A DNA stretch of 40,933 nucleotides from Zygnema circumcarinatum (Eukaryota; Streptophyta; Zygnematophyceae; Zygnematales; Zygnemataceae), in contig CM074820.1 of assembly GCA_037447605.1 (NCBI GenBank), positions 767,425 through 808,357 on the forward strand, read 5' to 3'. This document shows, piece after piece, positions 10,110 to 19,830 of this stretch. Positions within the stretch are counted from its first letter, which is position 1, and each line of letters starts with the position of its first letter. The notes beneath the pieces were generated by a model, which had not been told where the DNA came from, made no database searches, and was given only the letters and a program-made list of their open reading frames with translations. The translations under genes and the position numbers were made by a program.

Positions 10110-10159
10110 CCAATGCCGATACGCCACGTACAAATGTCTACGTGGCAGATCACCATTGG
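10110..10159. promoter_or_regulatory. exact ERSE inverted pair in the PDI upstream region
   Basis: CCAAT (10110-10114), nine bases, CCACG (10124-10128), twelve bases, CGTGG (10141-10145), nine bases, ATTGG (10155-10159). Both halves match the ER stress response element exactly. In animals and Arabidopsis it is bound by NF-Y at CCAAT and an ER-stress bZIP at CCACG. It ends 172 bp before the start codon of a protein disulfide isomerase, a standard unfolded-protein-response target, so a real regulatory role is plausible. Confidence 0.75.
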
Positions 10160-10277
10160 CCGAGGCCGGCCTGGCTCCATTAAGGGCCCAGTCTTCCAAG
10201 CCTTTCCGTATGGCCCGAGCGCTTACCTGATTCCTTCGAGGAGGAGGAAGCATATGGTGTCGTAGGGTTGGGCAGAA

Positions 10278-10298
10278 TTAGGGTTTTTCTTAGGGTTT
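10278..10298 (+). promoter_or_regulatory. two telo-boxes in the PDI leader
   Basis: TTAGGGTTT occurs at 10278-10286 and 10290-10298, the reverse complement of the plant telo-box AAACCCTAA. These boxes are typical of 5' regions of highly expressed plant genes. They lie 34-54 bp before the PDI start codon. Confidence 0.6.
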
Positions 10299-10331
10299 TG
10301 GAAGCTCCTGCATCTGCATTACAAGCGTGCG

Positions 10332-13300
10332 ATGGCCACTATTTCGCGATATATCGCGGTGACTCTGGTCCTGGTCGCTGCTTCAGCATGCGCTGCAAGG
10401 GCCGGCGAGCATGTGGTGACTTTGGGCGCCTCAAATTTCGATTCGGAGATTCAGAAGCATGACTTCACGCTGGTCGAGTTCTACGCGCCCTGGTGGGTTG
10501 GAAATATGTGGCATTTGGAAAAACGATCTGTCAAAAAAAGTGGTGCCATGCTCGAGATGCAAGCTGATCTCTTAATAGATTTTTTTCGTTTGTATGTGCT
10601 ATTTTAGATGGCTGCTGCAGAGCTTTCTTTTCAAGAATTTTAGTTCCAATCTGCTATGTCTAAGTCTCAGAGCGGGCCTACCCTGTTAAGCAAAAGCCAA
10701 TCACAGTCTGCCACGTCCGCGTGTTTGCCACGTGGCAGACTGTCATTGGTCCAATCTTGACTATGGACCCTCCATGGAGTCCCTCTAAGAGACTGTCTGT
10801 CAGTATTTTTGTAATTGAGTGGATGTATGGCTTTTTGCGGGACTTAAATTATCCGCTATTTTTTTTCTTCTTTGTTTTTCTCGCAAAATCGCCAGCTTTT
10901 AAGTCATTGAATTGTGAAACCGCTTCTTTTGCTATTGCTAGAAGGGTCATTGCCGTTAATTTTTGCAACAACTGACAGCTTGTATATCGTTATGTTTTCA
11001 TTGTCGGTGCAGGTGTGGGCATTGCAAGAAACTGGCTCCAGAAGTGAGTTTTTTCTCTCCCTTTTTTGGGTTTTTTGACCATGATGCATGGATGTTCAGA
11101 AAACAGATCCCGACAAAAATAATGCAACGGAGAAGGAGGGCATTGCTCCGCACATTCGTTTGTTTCTGCAGAGTATGTAGGTGGCGATTGCATTTGAAAG
11201 TCTACTTACATGCCTCGTGGCTCCTCTGCAGTATGAAAAGGCGGCCAAGATTTTGAAAGATGAAGGCTCAGACATTGTCCTCGCGAAGGTGGATGCCGAT
11301 AACAAGGAGAACAAGGCGCTCGCGAAGAAGTTCGATATAAAAGGGTTCCCCACTCTTAAAATTTTCCGCAAAGATTCCGGAATTGAAGACTATGACGGAC
11401 CCCGAGAAGCTGCCGGCATCGTGAGTGCTGTGAAGAAGCTTGCAGGGCCTCCGACTCGGGAGCTTTTAACAGCGGCTGATGCCAAGGAGCTTATGGAGTC
11501 CTCTTCCGTCTCTGTTGTAAGTAAAGACTTCTCCTCTTTGCTGGGTGTCGAAAGCTGCTTAATGCCGTATGGAGACGGGGGGAATCTTTTCAGCTGCAAG
11601 AGGGGGGGGGTCCTTCATCCGTTGCTGCTGATAGGGAAGAATGTTGGAGTCATTCGAGGGTTTTGGGGTTTCGTGATGATGCAGTGGAGAGTTGGAGAGG
11701 GGTGGGTAGAGAGGGAGAGGGAGAGGGAGAGGGGGAGGGGGACGGGGGGAGGGAAGTGCAAGGGATTGGGCGAGATGAGAGATGGATTGAGAAGAAAGAG
11801 GGATGGAAACGAATCACAATGCGGTAGGTAACAGAGTTCGGTAGAGTGTGAGGAAGTGGAGAGACTTTGAATAAAGAGAGGCGGACAACACGAGGTGATG
11901 AGAGAAAGAGAGGCATTGTGAGGTATAATGAGAGGAGCAATGTAGACATAGGCTGGAGGAAGGGAGGAAAGAGTGAGAAATAGGGGGCAGAAGAAGAGGG
12001 GGGCAGATATCGCGAAAAAGAGGCACGAGAGAGGAAAGGAGAGGACAAGAGACAGATGTAGCCGAGAAAGTAGGAAGGGGGAAGAAAGTGAGCAAGGGTG
12101 AATAGCTCTGAATTCATATGGGGGAGGGGGACCGTGGGGGTGGGGGGAAGGGTGAAATCGAGCCTGCTAGAGAGGTAGTGAGAGCACATAGGGAGAAGAA
12201 AGAAAAGTGTTTCCTGATTTACTGACTATTGGGATGCTTTTATAGGTTGGCGTTTTTGAGGACTTTGAGTCGAAGGAATTTAAAAGTTTCACTGCTGTCG
12301 CGAGTGCTCTCCGCTCGGGACTCAGTTTCGGGCACACCAAAGACCCATCCATTTTGCCGGATAATGGCACTCCTCTAGTTGCACCTACTGTGCGGCTATA
12401 CAAAGATTTTGATGAAGGCTTCAATGATATTACAGTAAGTTTTTTTTCGCACCCATTCTACTGCGTCCAGGATGAAGTTTAGGAAGTTTCAGGGGTGATG
12501 CTGTGAAAGTGATGGCGCTGTTGACTGTGGAGAATTAGCTCTTATTGAGTAACGCATATGATTGAAAATTGATGATGACTCCACTGTTGCCATAGGGCCA
12601 GTATGGTCTCTGTTCTTTTGGACTTGTATGAACTATGTGTTTTGTAAGTAAAGTCATTTTCTGCTGAAATCTAAGGTACTGAGAATTGGCCGAGCTTGAC
12701 TTGGTATATTAGTTGTATAAAATGTCAGTAGCGCGAGCAAAGTAGGCTTGATGTGCAAATCTTTCCAATAAGATGAACCACGTGCTTTATTGAACAGGTG
12801 TTTGAAGAAGAACCTCTGAAGGAGGCATTGGAAACGAAAAGTGTGCCCCTCGTGGTTGAGATGAGCCGTGATGAGTCTGCAATGAAAGTTTTGATGAAAG
12901 TTTTCCAGTCGCCAAAGAGCAAGGTGAGTACAAATTCAGCTGTTTTTACAGATCGATTGGGATTGAAATGTTGGATTTGCTTAAATGGGAAAGGTACATT
13001 TGAAATCCATTCATTTGCATGGTTCTCTGTTCTCTGTCGAGCCATTCTGTAATTGGGTTATGGTTAGATTTACGTTTTTAGGTTTACTTTATCGTCTGAA
13101 CGGGTTTCTGACAGGCAGTGATTCATTGAGGTGCAGGCTCTCCTATTTCTCGACTACAATTCTCCTGAGAAGAAAACCTATCAAGAAGCTTACCATGAAC
13201 TGGCTAAGGCAGGGAAGAACAATGTCAACTTCATCATTGGAGATGGGAAGGAGAACGATCATGCGCTGAAGGTATGCAAAAAATGATTTTGTTGCATCCT

Positions 13301-13454
13301 TTGTTGCTTGGAGGACGAACTAGCCTGCACTTATCAGATGAATTATGTCTCTAGGTGTTGTCTGCAAGAAGCTATTTTGGAGACCTGTTCGAAGCATGTT
13401 AGATGATGCTGTGGTAGCTGTAGGCACTGCTTTTGAAATCTAAAAGAGAGAGAT

Positions 13455-13504
<50 letters not shown>

Positions 13505-15543
13505 GGGGAGAGAGAGAGAAAGAGAGTGAGAGAGAGAGTTGGAGAGAGAGAGGAGGGAAGGGGCAGGTGTAGATTGTAAGCTTTAACGAACTGAAACGTG
13601 GATCATATGATGGATGGAGCATTGTACAGTATTTTGCTGTCAGCATAGAGGACCTCCCCGTGCTGCTCATTCATGACACTTCAGAGGATAAGAAGTATGT
13701 GAAGACGGGCGTCCAACCCTCCGAACTTGAGAGCTTTGTGGATGACTTCGAGGTGAGACTTATTCTGGCAAGCTGTGAGAAGGCGAGGGAGAGGGAGAAG
13801 CAGACGGAGGGGAAAAAGGGGAGCGAGCGCAAGGCGGGACTGGAAGGGAGAGCACGAGTGGGAGAGAGTGAGTGGGAGAGAGAGAGGGGGAGGGGGGAAG
13901 GGGTCTCTCTTCATGGTTAACCCGTGTTAGTCAACGGTCGTGCTCAGCAATTGAGCTCGCTCATTATTTTCCGTTTGATGCTTTCGCGACGCCATTTCCA
14001 CCCATAGATTAAGGACTTCAAAACCCTTTTTTTTTTTTTTTAATAAGCAAGTTTATGCAAATGTGCTTGCATGCTAATGGATGATTATGTGGACCCCAGG
14101 CTCTCCGAAAGGGAGGGTGGCAGTAGTGAAGGACGAAGGTTATATTGGAGTCGGTTCAGAATTTCTGTTCAATTGTTATATTTTTTGACTCAAATATCTG
14201 AATGGCTTTTGGCAGAAAGGAAAATTGGAGCCCCAAGTTAAATCGCAGCCTATTCCGGAGTCCAATGACGAGCCAGTAAAGGTCGTTGTGTACAAAAATT
14301 TTGATGATATCGTTTTCAAGTCCGGAAAGAATGGTGAGTAGCGCATCACATTCAGCTGCATTTCTTTTTTATCGTTCCATGTGAATGATTTTTTCTGTTT
14401 TTTTTTTTCGTTCTGTTTAGCAGAATTTTATTTTTTTAACATAGACCAGTTTCATGGAAACATTGTTAAATGAAGCTAAAACATTGGTAACTGAAAGCTG
14501 AGGACTGATAATTGCACAGCGGTTTTTTTCATTATGCTTTGGTGAAATTTTTTCCTGACTTCGTGAAAAACTAAGCTTCAAGGTTCGATGTCTTCCCTGA
14601 CTGCAGTTACACTTGTCTTTTTACGCATTCTGTTTTAACTTTGTGCAGTTCTTCTCGAGTTCTATGCCCCTTGGTGCGGCCATTGCAAGCAGTTGGCTCC
14701 GATCTATGAGGAAGTTGGAGAGGAGTTTGAGGACGAAGATGATGTCATTATCGCCAAAATGGTTAGTTGAAGAGCCCTAATTACCTAAAAGTCTTCATCC
14801 TTACACTAAAATCCTAAAGATTCGTATCAAAGGAAAGCAAGGGATAAGGGACAAATGGCTGACTCCTTAAAGACATTGTTGACGTCATCCAAGCAACTAA
14901 AGACCATCAAACGGGGGCATCCTCCCCCCTCCCAATGTCCTATCTCTCTCCCTCCTCTCCCCCGTCACCCAACTCTCCTCACTCCCTCCACTTCCTCATT
15001 CCCGTCTTCTCCGCCCCTCCCCTCCTTTTCCCTCACACCCACAATTCTCCCAACAGTGTGAACTGAAGCGCAAAACTGCAATTCCGTTTTGTTGAGACAT
15101 TACTATTTTTCATTAAGCATGTTAGCTCTGTCCGAGAAGTTGCCATGTTTACCAAACGGCTAGTTGCATTCCGCTGAAAAACTGCAACGTTCATGGAAAT
15201 CGTCCCTCAGCCTTGAGACTGAGCTGCCCCTCCTCACATGAGAGCCCCCTCCTCTATGCAGGACGCTGACGGCAACGATGTTCCAAGCAACAAGTTCAAC
15301 GTGAAGGGCTTTCCCACTCTCTACTTCATAAACGCTCAGGGAGTGGTCAAGGAGTACAAGGGAGAGAGGACGAAGGCTGACCTCATCTCTTACGTCAACA
15401 AGTTCAAAACCACACCGTCGCCGCCACCTAGCCCTGTCTCGGAGACTGCGGAGGCTGTGGCAGAAGCTGCGGAGGCGGCTGCTGAGAAGGCGGCGGAGGG
15501 CATTCAGGAAAGCGTAGACCCGGCCGTGAAGGACGAGCTGTAG
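10332..15543 (+). CDS. protein disulfide isomerase, ER lumen (PDIL1 type)
   Basis: Ten exons join in frame to 520 residues: 10332-10492, 11013-11043, 11232-11516, 12246-12434, 12798-12923, 13137-13271, 13630-13752, 14216-14333, 14649-14761, 15262-15543. PDI forms and rearranges disulfides in secretory proteins. The first 24 residues are a signal peptide (hydrophobic core [15 protein letters not shown]). Two thioredoxin domains carry APWCGHCK active sites (C55/C58 and C399/C402), separated by two redox-inactive domains, giving the a-b-b'-a' order. The acidic/alanine-rich tail ends in KDEL (517-520), the ER retrieval signal. Length is normal for the family. Exon 2 has only 31 bases and is confirmed because it completes the first CGHC. 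Introns are GA- or CT-rich. ERSE pairs upstream and in intron 1 suggest UPR control. Confidence 0.96.
10697..10749. promoter_or_regulatory. exact ERSE inverted pair inside PDI intron 1
   Basis: CCAAT (10697-10701), nine bases, CCACG (10711-10715), fifteen bases, CGTGG (10731-10735), nine bases, ATTGG (10745-10749). Arms are nearly perfect inverted repeats (CACAGTCTG against GACAGTCTG between the boxes). This is the best-conserved pair and looks like a palindromic insertion. It could act as an intronic enhancer of PDI or be a neutral repeat. Confidence 0.65.
11690..12180 (+). repeat. GA-rich low-complexity tract in PDI intron 3
   Basis: Nearly 500 bp of purine-rich sequence (GGGAGA, GAGAGG units) fills much of intron 3. 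Open frames seen here on either strand are compositional artefacts. Confidence 0.85.
13445..13552 (+). repeat. (GA)n microsatellite in PDI intron 6
   Basis: An imperfect GA dinucleotide run of about 110 bp lying between exons 13137-13271 and 13630-13752. Confidence 0.9.
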
Positions 15544-15849
15544 GCCAAGATGTTTTGCCGAGTTCTGATTTTGCTGAGTGCTAATTTTGCGGTAAGCGGG
15601 TATCGCTAAGGTATCAATTTCGCTGCTGTAAAGGGCTGCAGAGCGGGCCAGGGAGGGAGAGAGGGAGGGAGAGGCGACGGGGGAGGAGTCGGGAGAGAAG
15701 TGCGTGTTCATTTCTCAGGGCGTTTGTGAAGGGCTGCTGTTCCATACCACATGCGATTTCCTACAAACAGGGAAAATGAAAAAAGAGAGACAGAAAATTC
15801 TTTGTGGTTGTACTTTGTCTTCAACTTGATAATATAGGAAGTTTTTTGC

Positions 15850-16871
15850 GGAAAATGATACAGGCGCCCCACTTTTTGGATATCCGCGCCCCCTTTCGGG
15901 AAAAAAATGTACTTTCATTTTGGTTAATCACGCCCCCCCCTTGGATCTTTCGGGAGGAGAGATCTTGTAGACAATCGGACCCCCTCGTGCACCGACGTAC
16001 GGCGAGATGGCGAGGCCCGTGAGATGCGGCGAGCCTACGGAAACGTTGTCCTCGACCCTTTTGGGTCCGAGGCTGCCACGTGGCAGTCTACCATTGGACA
16101 GCCGTGCTTCCGGTCCCCCATGCCGATACAGTGGACCCCCATAATATTTTCCACCTTGTACAGTGCGTCCCCAGGAAATTCGCCCCGATTTTGCCGAAAC
16201 CACCTTTTTGTACGGTAACTCTATGTTAACGTATTAGGGGTGTTAACCTAACCTGACCTATTCTACAATACAAAATCTGTTCATCGAAACGGTTTTTAAA
16301 CATGGGTCACGCTATCACGCTGTACGGTAAGTACGATAGAATCTTTAAATCGTACGGTATACGTAGGGCACCAATAGGAGCTCGTGTATGGCAATGCACG
16401 GTACGATGCGATGCGATACGATACGATACGTATGGACATACATGAACTCTAACATAATACCGCTCGCCTATTGGTAACACGGACCTTATACTTTGCAAAT
16501 TGCAATATTTTCGCCCAGTATTTGCCTAAACCATGGCGAATATATTATGGGGGTCCACTGTATCGGCATGGGGGACCGGAAGCAGGGCTGTCCAATGGCA
16601 AACTGCCACGTGGCAACCTCGGACCCAAAAGGATCACGTGAGGACAACGTTTCCGTAGGCTCGCCGCATCTCGCGGGCCGCGCCGCGATGCGCGGCGCCG
16701 TACGTCGGTGCACAGTCGGATCCTGCGCGCGAGGCGCGGGGTCCGATTGTCTACAAGATCTCTCCTCCCGAAAGATCCAAGGGGGGGGCGTGATTAGCCA
16801 AAATGAAAGTACATTTTTTTCCCGAAAGCGGGCGCGGATATCCAAAAAGTGGGGCGCCTGTATCATTTTCC
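15850..16871. mobile_element. foldback DNA transposon 1 (non-autonomous, long terminal inverted repeats)
   Basis: The element begins GGAAAATGATACAGGCGCCC and ends with its reverse complement. The arms are about 315 bp (15850-16165) and 330 bp (16540-16871), the right arm carrying an extra GC-rich stretch of roughly 25 bp near 16690. The outer flanks carry a perfect 8-bp target site duplication, TTTTTTGC, at 15842-15849 and 16872-16879. The 370-bp centre has many GTACGG motifs and no transposase. Eight-base duplications are typical of hAT elements; long G/A-starting inverted repeats recall Mutator-like ones, whose duplications are usually nine bases. Each arm holds one exact ERSE (16079-16097 and 16592-16610). 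It lies about 300 bp downstream of the PDI stop codon. Confidence 0.88.
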
Positions 16872-17150
16872 TTTTTTGCTGTGAAAATGTATTCACAAAA
16901 GGAAGTACAATACCTCAACTGCTGAAAGGGAGCAATGCAGTGAAGAGTGTTGTCAATGTCGGTGTCGGTTATGATTTGGATAATTTGACAAACAATTATC
17001 GCCATGATCTGGCGGTAGATGACAACACTTCAAAAGCTACCGCATGCGCACGTGTTCCAAGATGCAATCGGCAGCCAGGGTATGATCGACGATTCGAATC
17101 CTGTATTTGAATGTGGCATTCAAAACGCACCAAACCTTGGATTTGCTAAT

Positions 17151-18182
17151 GGAAAATTCTATTCTCACACCTTTTTTGTCTACGCACAGACCTCTTTTCG
17201 CTGGGCAGATTTTAAAATAGACAAAAAACGAACACACCTTTCACACCTTTTTTTTTTCACCTTTTATTTTCACATCTTTTTGGAATCGATACACGCTACT
17301 AGTCCTAAGCGGCCGAGCGCCGTGAGACCTTTTTCTGTCGGGCAGATTTTACTCCTTATCATTTATTTTCAGAGAAAATACAAAACCTATCTGCTTATCT
17401 GCTTGCCCGAATCCGCTCGGAGCGGAAGATCCGTCCGCCACGAGATCGTTCGCGGGTGGCCGTCCTTCACACGTGCAATAATTTTCCGCCGTCGATATTC
17501 ACGCAGATCCCACCATGGCAGATCACCGTTCGATCAGCAGCCGGGCTCTGTCCCACGTGTCCCACCCAAGCCGGCTCCAAGGACCGTACAAAAGGCGTAC
17601 GCCCGCAGCTTCGAGGAAAGTCAAAAAACGTAATAATTAAAGTTGAGTGCCTGTACCAATCACAGTTTGCCACGTCTAAAAAGAGCACGCGGCAGATGGT
17701 GATTGGTTCAAGCTCGCAATGTAAGGAATTTAGACTTTCCTCGAAGCTGCGACCGTACGAGTTGTGTACGGTCCTCGAGCCTGCTCGGGTGGGACACGTG
17801 GGCGTGTGCCATTCGCTGGAACCGAGCCCGGCTGCCGATCGAACGGTGATCTGCCGTGGTGTGATCTGCTCTAGAATCGACGGTGTATAGTTTCTGCACG
17901 TGTGAAGGACGGCCACCCGCGAACGATGTCGTGGCGGACGGATCTTCTGCTCCGAGTGGATTCGGGCAGGCCGATATTTTTTTCTTTGAAAAAAACAAGT
18001 AGGGGTAAAATCTGCCCGATGGAGAAAGGTGTGTATCGATTTCAAAAAGGTGGGAAAAAAAAGGTGAAAAAAAAAAGGTGAGAAGGTGTGAAAGGTGTGT
18101 TCTTTTTTTGTGCTATTTTAAAATCTGCCCGGCGAAAAGAGGCCTGTGTGTAGACAAAAAAGGTGTGAGAATAGAATTTTCC
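17151..18182. mobile_element. foldback DNA transposon 2 (nearly full-length palindrome)
   Basis: The element starts GGAAAATTCTATTCTCACAC and ends with the exact reverse complement. A perfect 8-bp target site duplication, TTGCTAAT, flanks it at 17143-17150 and 18183-18190. The arms run almost to the middle (about 17151-17620 and 17730-18182), so a transcript would form a very long hairpin. The centre holds an ERSE inverted pair (17656-17706; left half exact, right half CGCGG). No transposase is encoded. The shared GGAAAAT terminus, size near 1.03 kb and 8-bp duplication put it in the same broad class as the element at 15850. Confidence 0.9.
17656..17706. promoter_or_regulatory. ERSE inverted pair at the centre of foldback element 2
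   Basis: CCAAT (17656-17660), nine bases, CCACG (17670-17674), thirteen bases, CGCGG (17688-17692), nine bases, ATTGG (17702-17706). The left half is exact, the right has one change. The pair marks the symmetry centre of the transposon. Confidence 0.55.
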
Positions 18183-18619
18183 TTGCTAATTTGGAACAAT
18201 GTATGTACGATATGTACAGGTCCGAAGGTCTCGTCATTCACTTCCCTCCCATTCGCTTGCTTCGCTTGAACAAGAGAGCTTCGCTTCTCGCCATTCCACA
18301 ATCATCTAGAACCCAAGGAGGCGCTCAGAAAACGAAAAACGTGCGCATGACACCCGGTCCTCCCTCCCTCTCCTAGTCCTCCCACAATCTCTCCCTCTTC
18401 ATCTCTCCGTCCCACCACCCCTCTCCCTCTCCATCTCTCCGCCCCTTCCTCCCTCCCTCCCTCCCGTCACCCCCCACAGCGTCCCCCCCCACAATCAAGT
18501 CAGACGCTCATGTCCAACGCCACCCACCGCACTGATTCCTGTGACTCTCACATAATTAGTTTCCGCAGAACATTGTAGGTACAAAAGCTTATGCATGCAT
18601 GCGTGCATCCATCCACCGC

Positions 18620-18844
18620 CTAATACTGAGGGGCGGTTATTTGCGGCCTCTCTGCCAGAATGGGAGACTCTTGCGCCCCGTACGTATGGATACGGTTGAA
18701 GCGCCAATAAGAGTCGGGCAGGTCCTGGCTGAACCAATCCTTCAACTCAGGAAAATTCTGGGCAACTTCCGAGACTGCAAAGTAGTTGACCGGAAACTGC
18801 TCACTTGAGAGAACACCCTCGGTGTGCCGAGGGATTTTTTTAAA
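18620..18844 (-). CDS. possible C-terminal exon of the neighbouring minus-strand gene
   Basis: On the minus strand an open frame of 75 codons follows an acceptor-like ATGCAG (18845-18850) and ends in a stop at 18620. Its composition is that of a folded protein (EQFPVNYFAVSEVAQNFPEL, KDWFSQDLPDSYW, FNRIHTYG), unlike the low-complexity frames around it. It has the same strand as, and lies 1 kb downstream of, the GIY-YIG gene. I could not find an in-frame donor joining it to the exon at 19831-20055: the best donor there (ACAAG|GTACAG) gives the wrong phase. It may be an alternative end, a separate gene fragment, or need a missing small exon. Product not recognised. Confidence 0.45.
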   Translation of the reverse strand, partial: FKKIPRHTEGVLSSEQFPVNYFAVSEVAQNFPELKDWFSQDLPDSYWRFNRIHTYGAQESPILAERPQITAPQY

Positions 18845-19491
18845 CTGCATGTTGAAACAAGCTGTCAGCCAAAACTGCTAAGAAACAGGGGGAAAAAATA
18901 AACAAACATGACTCTTACTGAGGAATTGTAAGCAATGTCCTTCTCACACTTTTCCCTCGTCTTCCCCTACTCCCCTCTTTTCATTCCCTTCTCCCCACAT
19001 TCCCTGCACACGTCCCCCACTCATTCCATCCTACCTATCCAAGAAACTGCTCCGCTCTTGTCAAAATCTCCATTCTCCTCCCTCCTCTCCTCCCTCCTCT
19101 CCTCCCTCCTCCTACTACTCTCTCGTCCCCTTTGCCATCCTCAATAACTTGTTTCGTTTTTCTACAATCTCTCTCTCTTTTTTCCTCCATACTATCCTTA
19201 CGACTCCTCCGCATCGTGACAGCTCGCTCTCTCTGCAACTCCTCTCTCCTTCTTTCCTCTAAGTGCACTCCCTTGACTACCCTCCCGCCTCCCCTCCCAT
19301 CGTTCCCACTTTCCCCCGCTACTCTTTCCTCCTCTACACACTGCCTCCCTCTCGCAAACCCTTCCCCTCCTTTCAATATCAGCTTCGTGCAACCGTGCAT
19401 CACTAATCCAAGGCGAGGCCAAAATTTTACTTCTACCATCTGTGCCCGCTTGGGCTCATCTGTGATGTGTGCGTGTGTGCGTAACACGAGA

Positions 19492-19514
19492 GTGTGTGTG
19501 TGTGTGTGTGTGTG
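19492..19514 (+). repeat. (GT)n microsatellite
   Basis: Eleven GT units, directly followed by a short GA run. Confidence 0.95.
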
Positions 19515-19830
19515 AGAGAGGGGGAGAACATACCAGGAGAAAAGCAAACACTCGTTCTACAAACTCCTCAGCTGGCACCCCAGCAGCGTCTGAGTAGATT
19601 TTGCCACAAATTACTCGATGCCTGCAAGTTTCCAGTGAACAAAACAATTCTTAAGTGTCAACTTTTCATCTGTTTGATATTACTGAACTTAAGTATGTCA
19701 TTCACAGAAACCGAATTTCACTGAGAACCAGCACAAGAATAACCAGAGAAACATCAAGAGGCACACGTTTCACACATCTACAAATCAATGACAAGGGAAA
19801 AGGAAAGAAAGGCTGTTAATATCAGGTATA

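Larger units (their letters stand above)
9105..10331. other. intergenic region upstream of PDI
   Basis: It holds the 3' flank of the fucosyltransferase-like gene, an (ATGC)n run at 9165-9183, a CCCTCT tandem repeat at 9321-9402, an exact ERSE inverted pair at 10110-10159 and two telo-boxes at 10278-10298. No coding exon is supported. Confidence 0.65.
18191..19830. other. low-complexity region between foldback 2 and the GIY-YIG gene
   Basis: It is mostly pyrimidine-rich sequence (18360-18480 and 18940-19350) with a (GT)n run at 19492-19514. Apart from the possible exon at 18620-18844 on the minus strand, no coding sequence is supported. If that exon belongs to the gene at 19831-21923, most of this stretch is an intron. 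Confidence 0.5.

Noticed and set aside
12767-12779. CCAAT followed by CCACGTG before PDI exon 5
   Set aside because: The spacing is eight, not nine, with no inverted partner; probably chance.
16493-17110. 205-codon open frame near the first foldback element
   Set aside because: It covers the right inverted arm and flanking DNA; its mirror frames occur on the other arm and it has no domain.
17467-18045. 192-codon minus-strand frame in foldback element 2
   Set aside because: The palindrome yields similar frames on both strands; no transposase motif is present.
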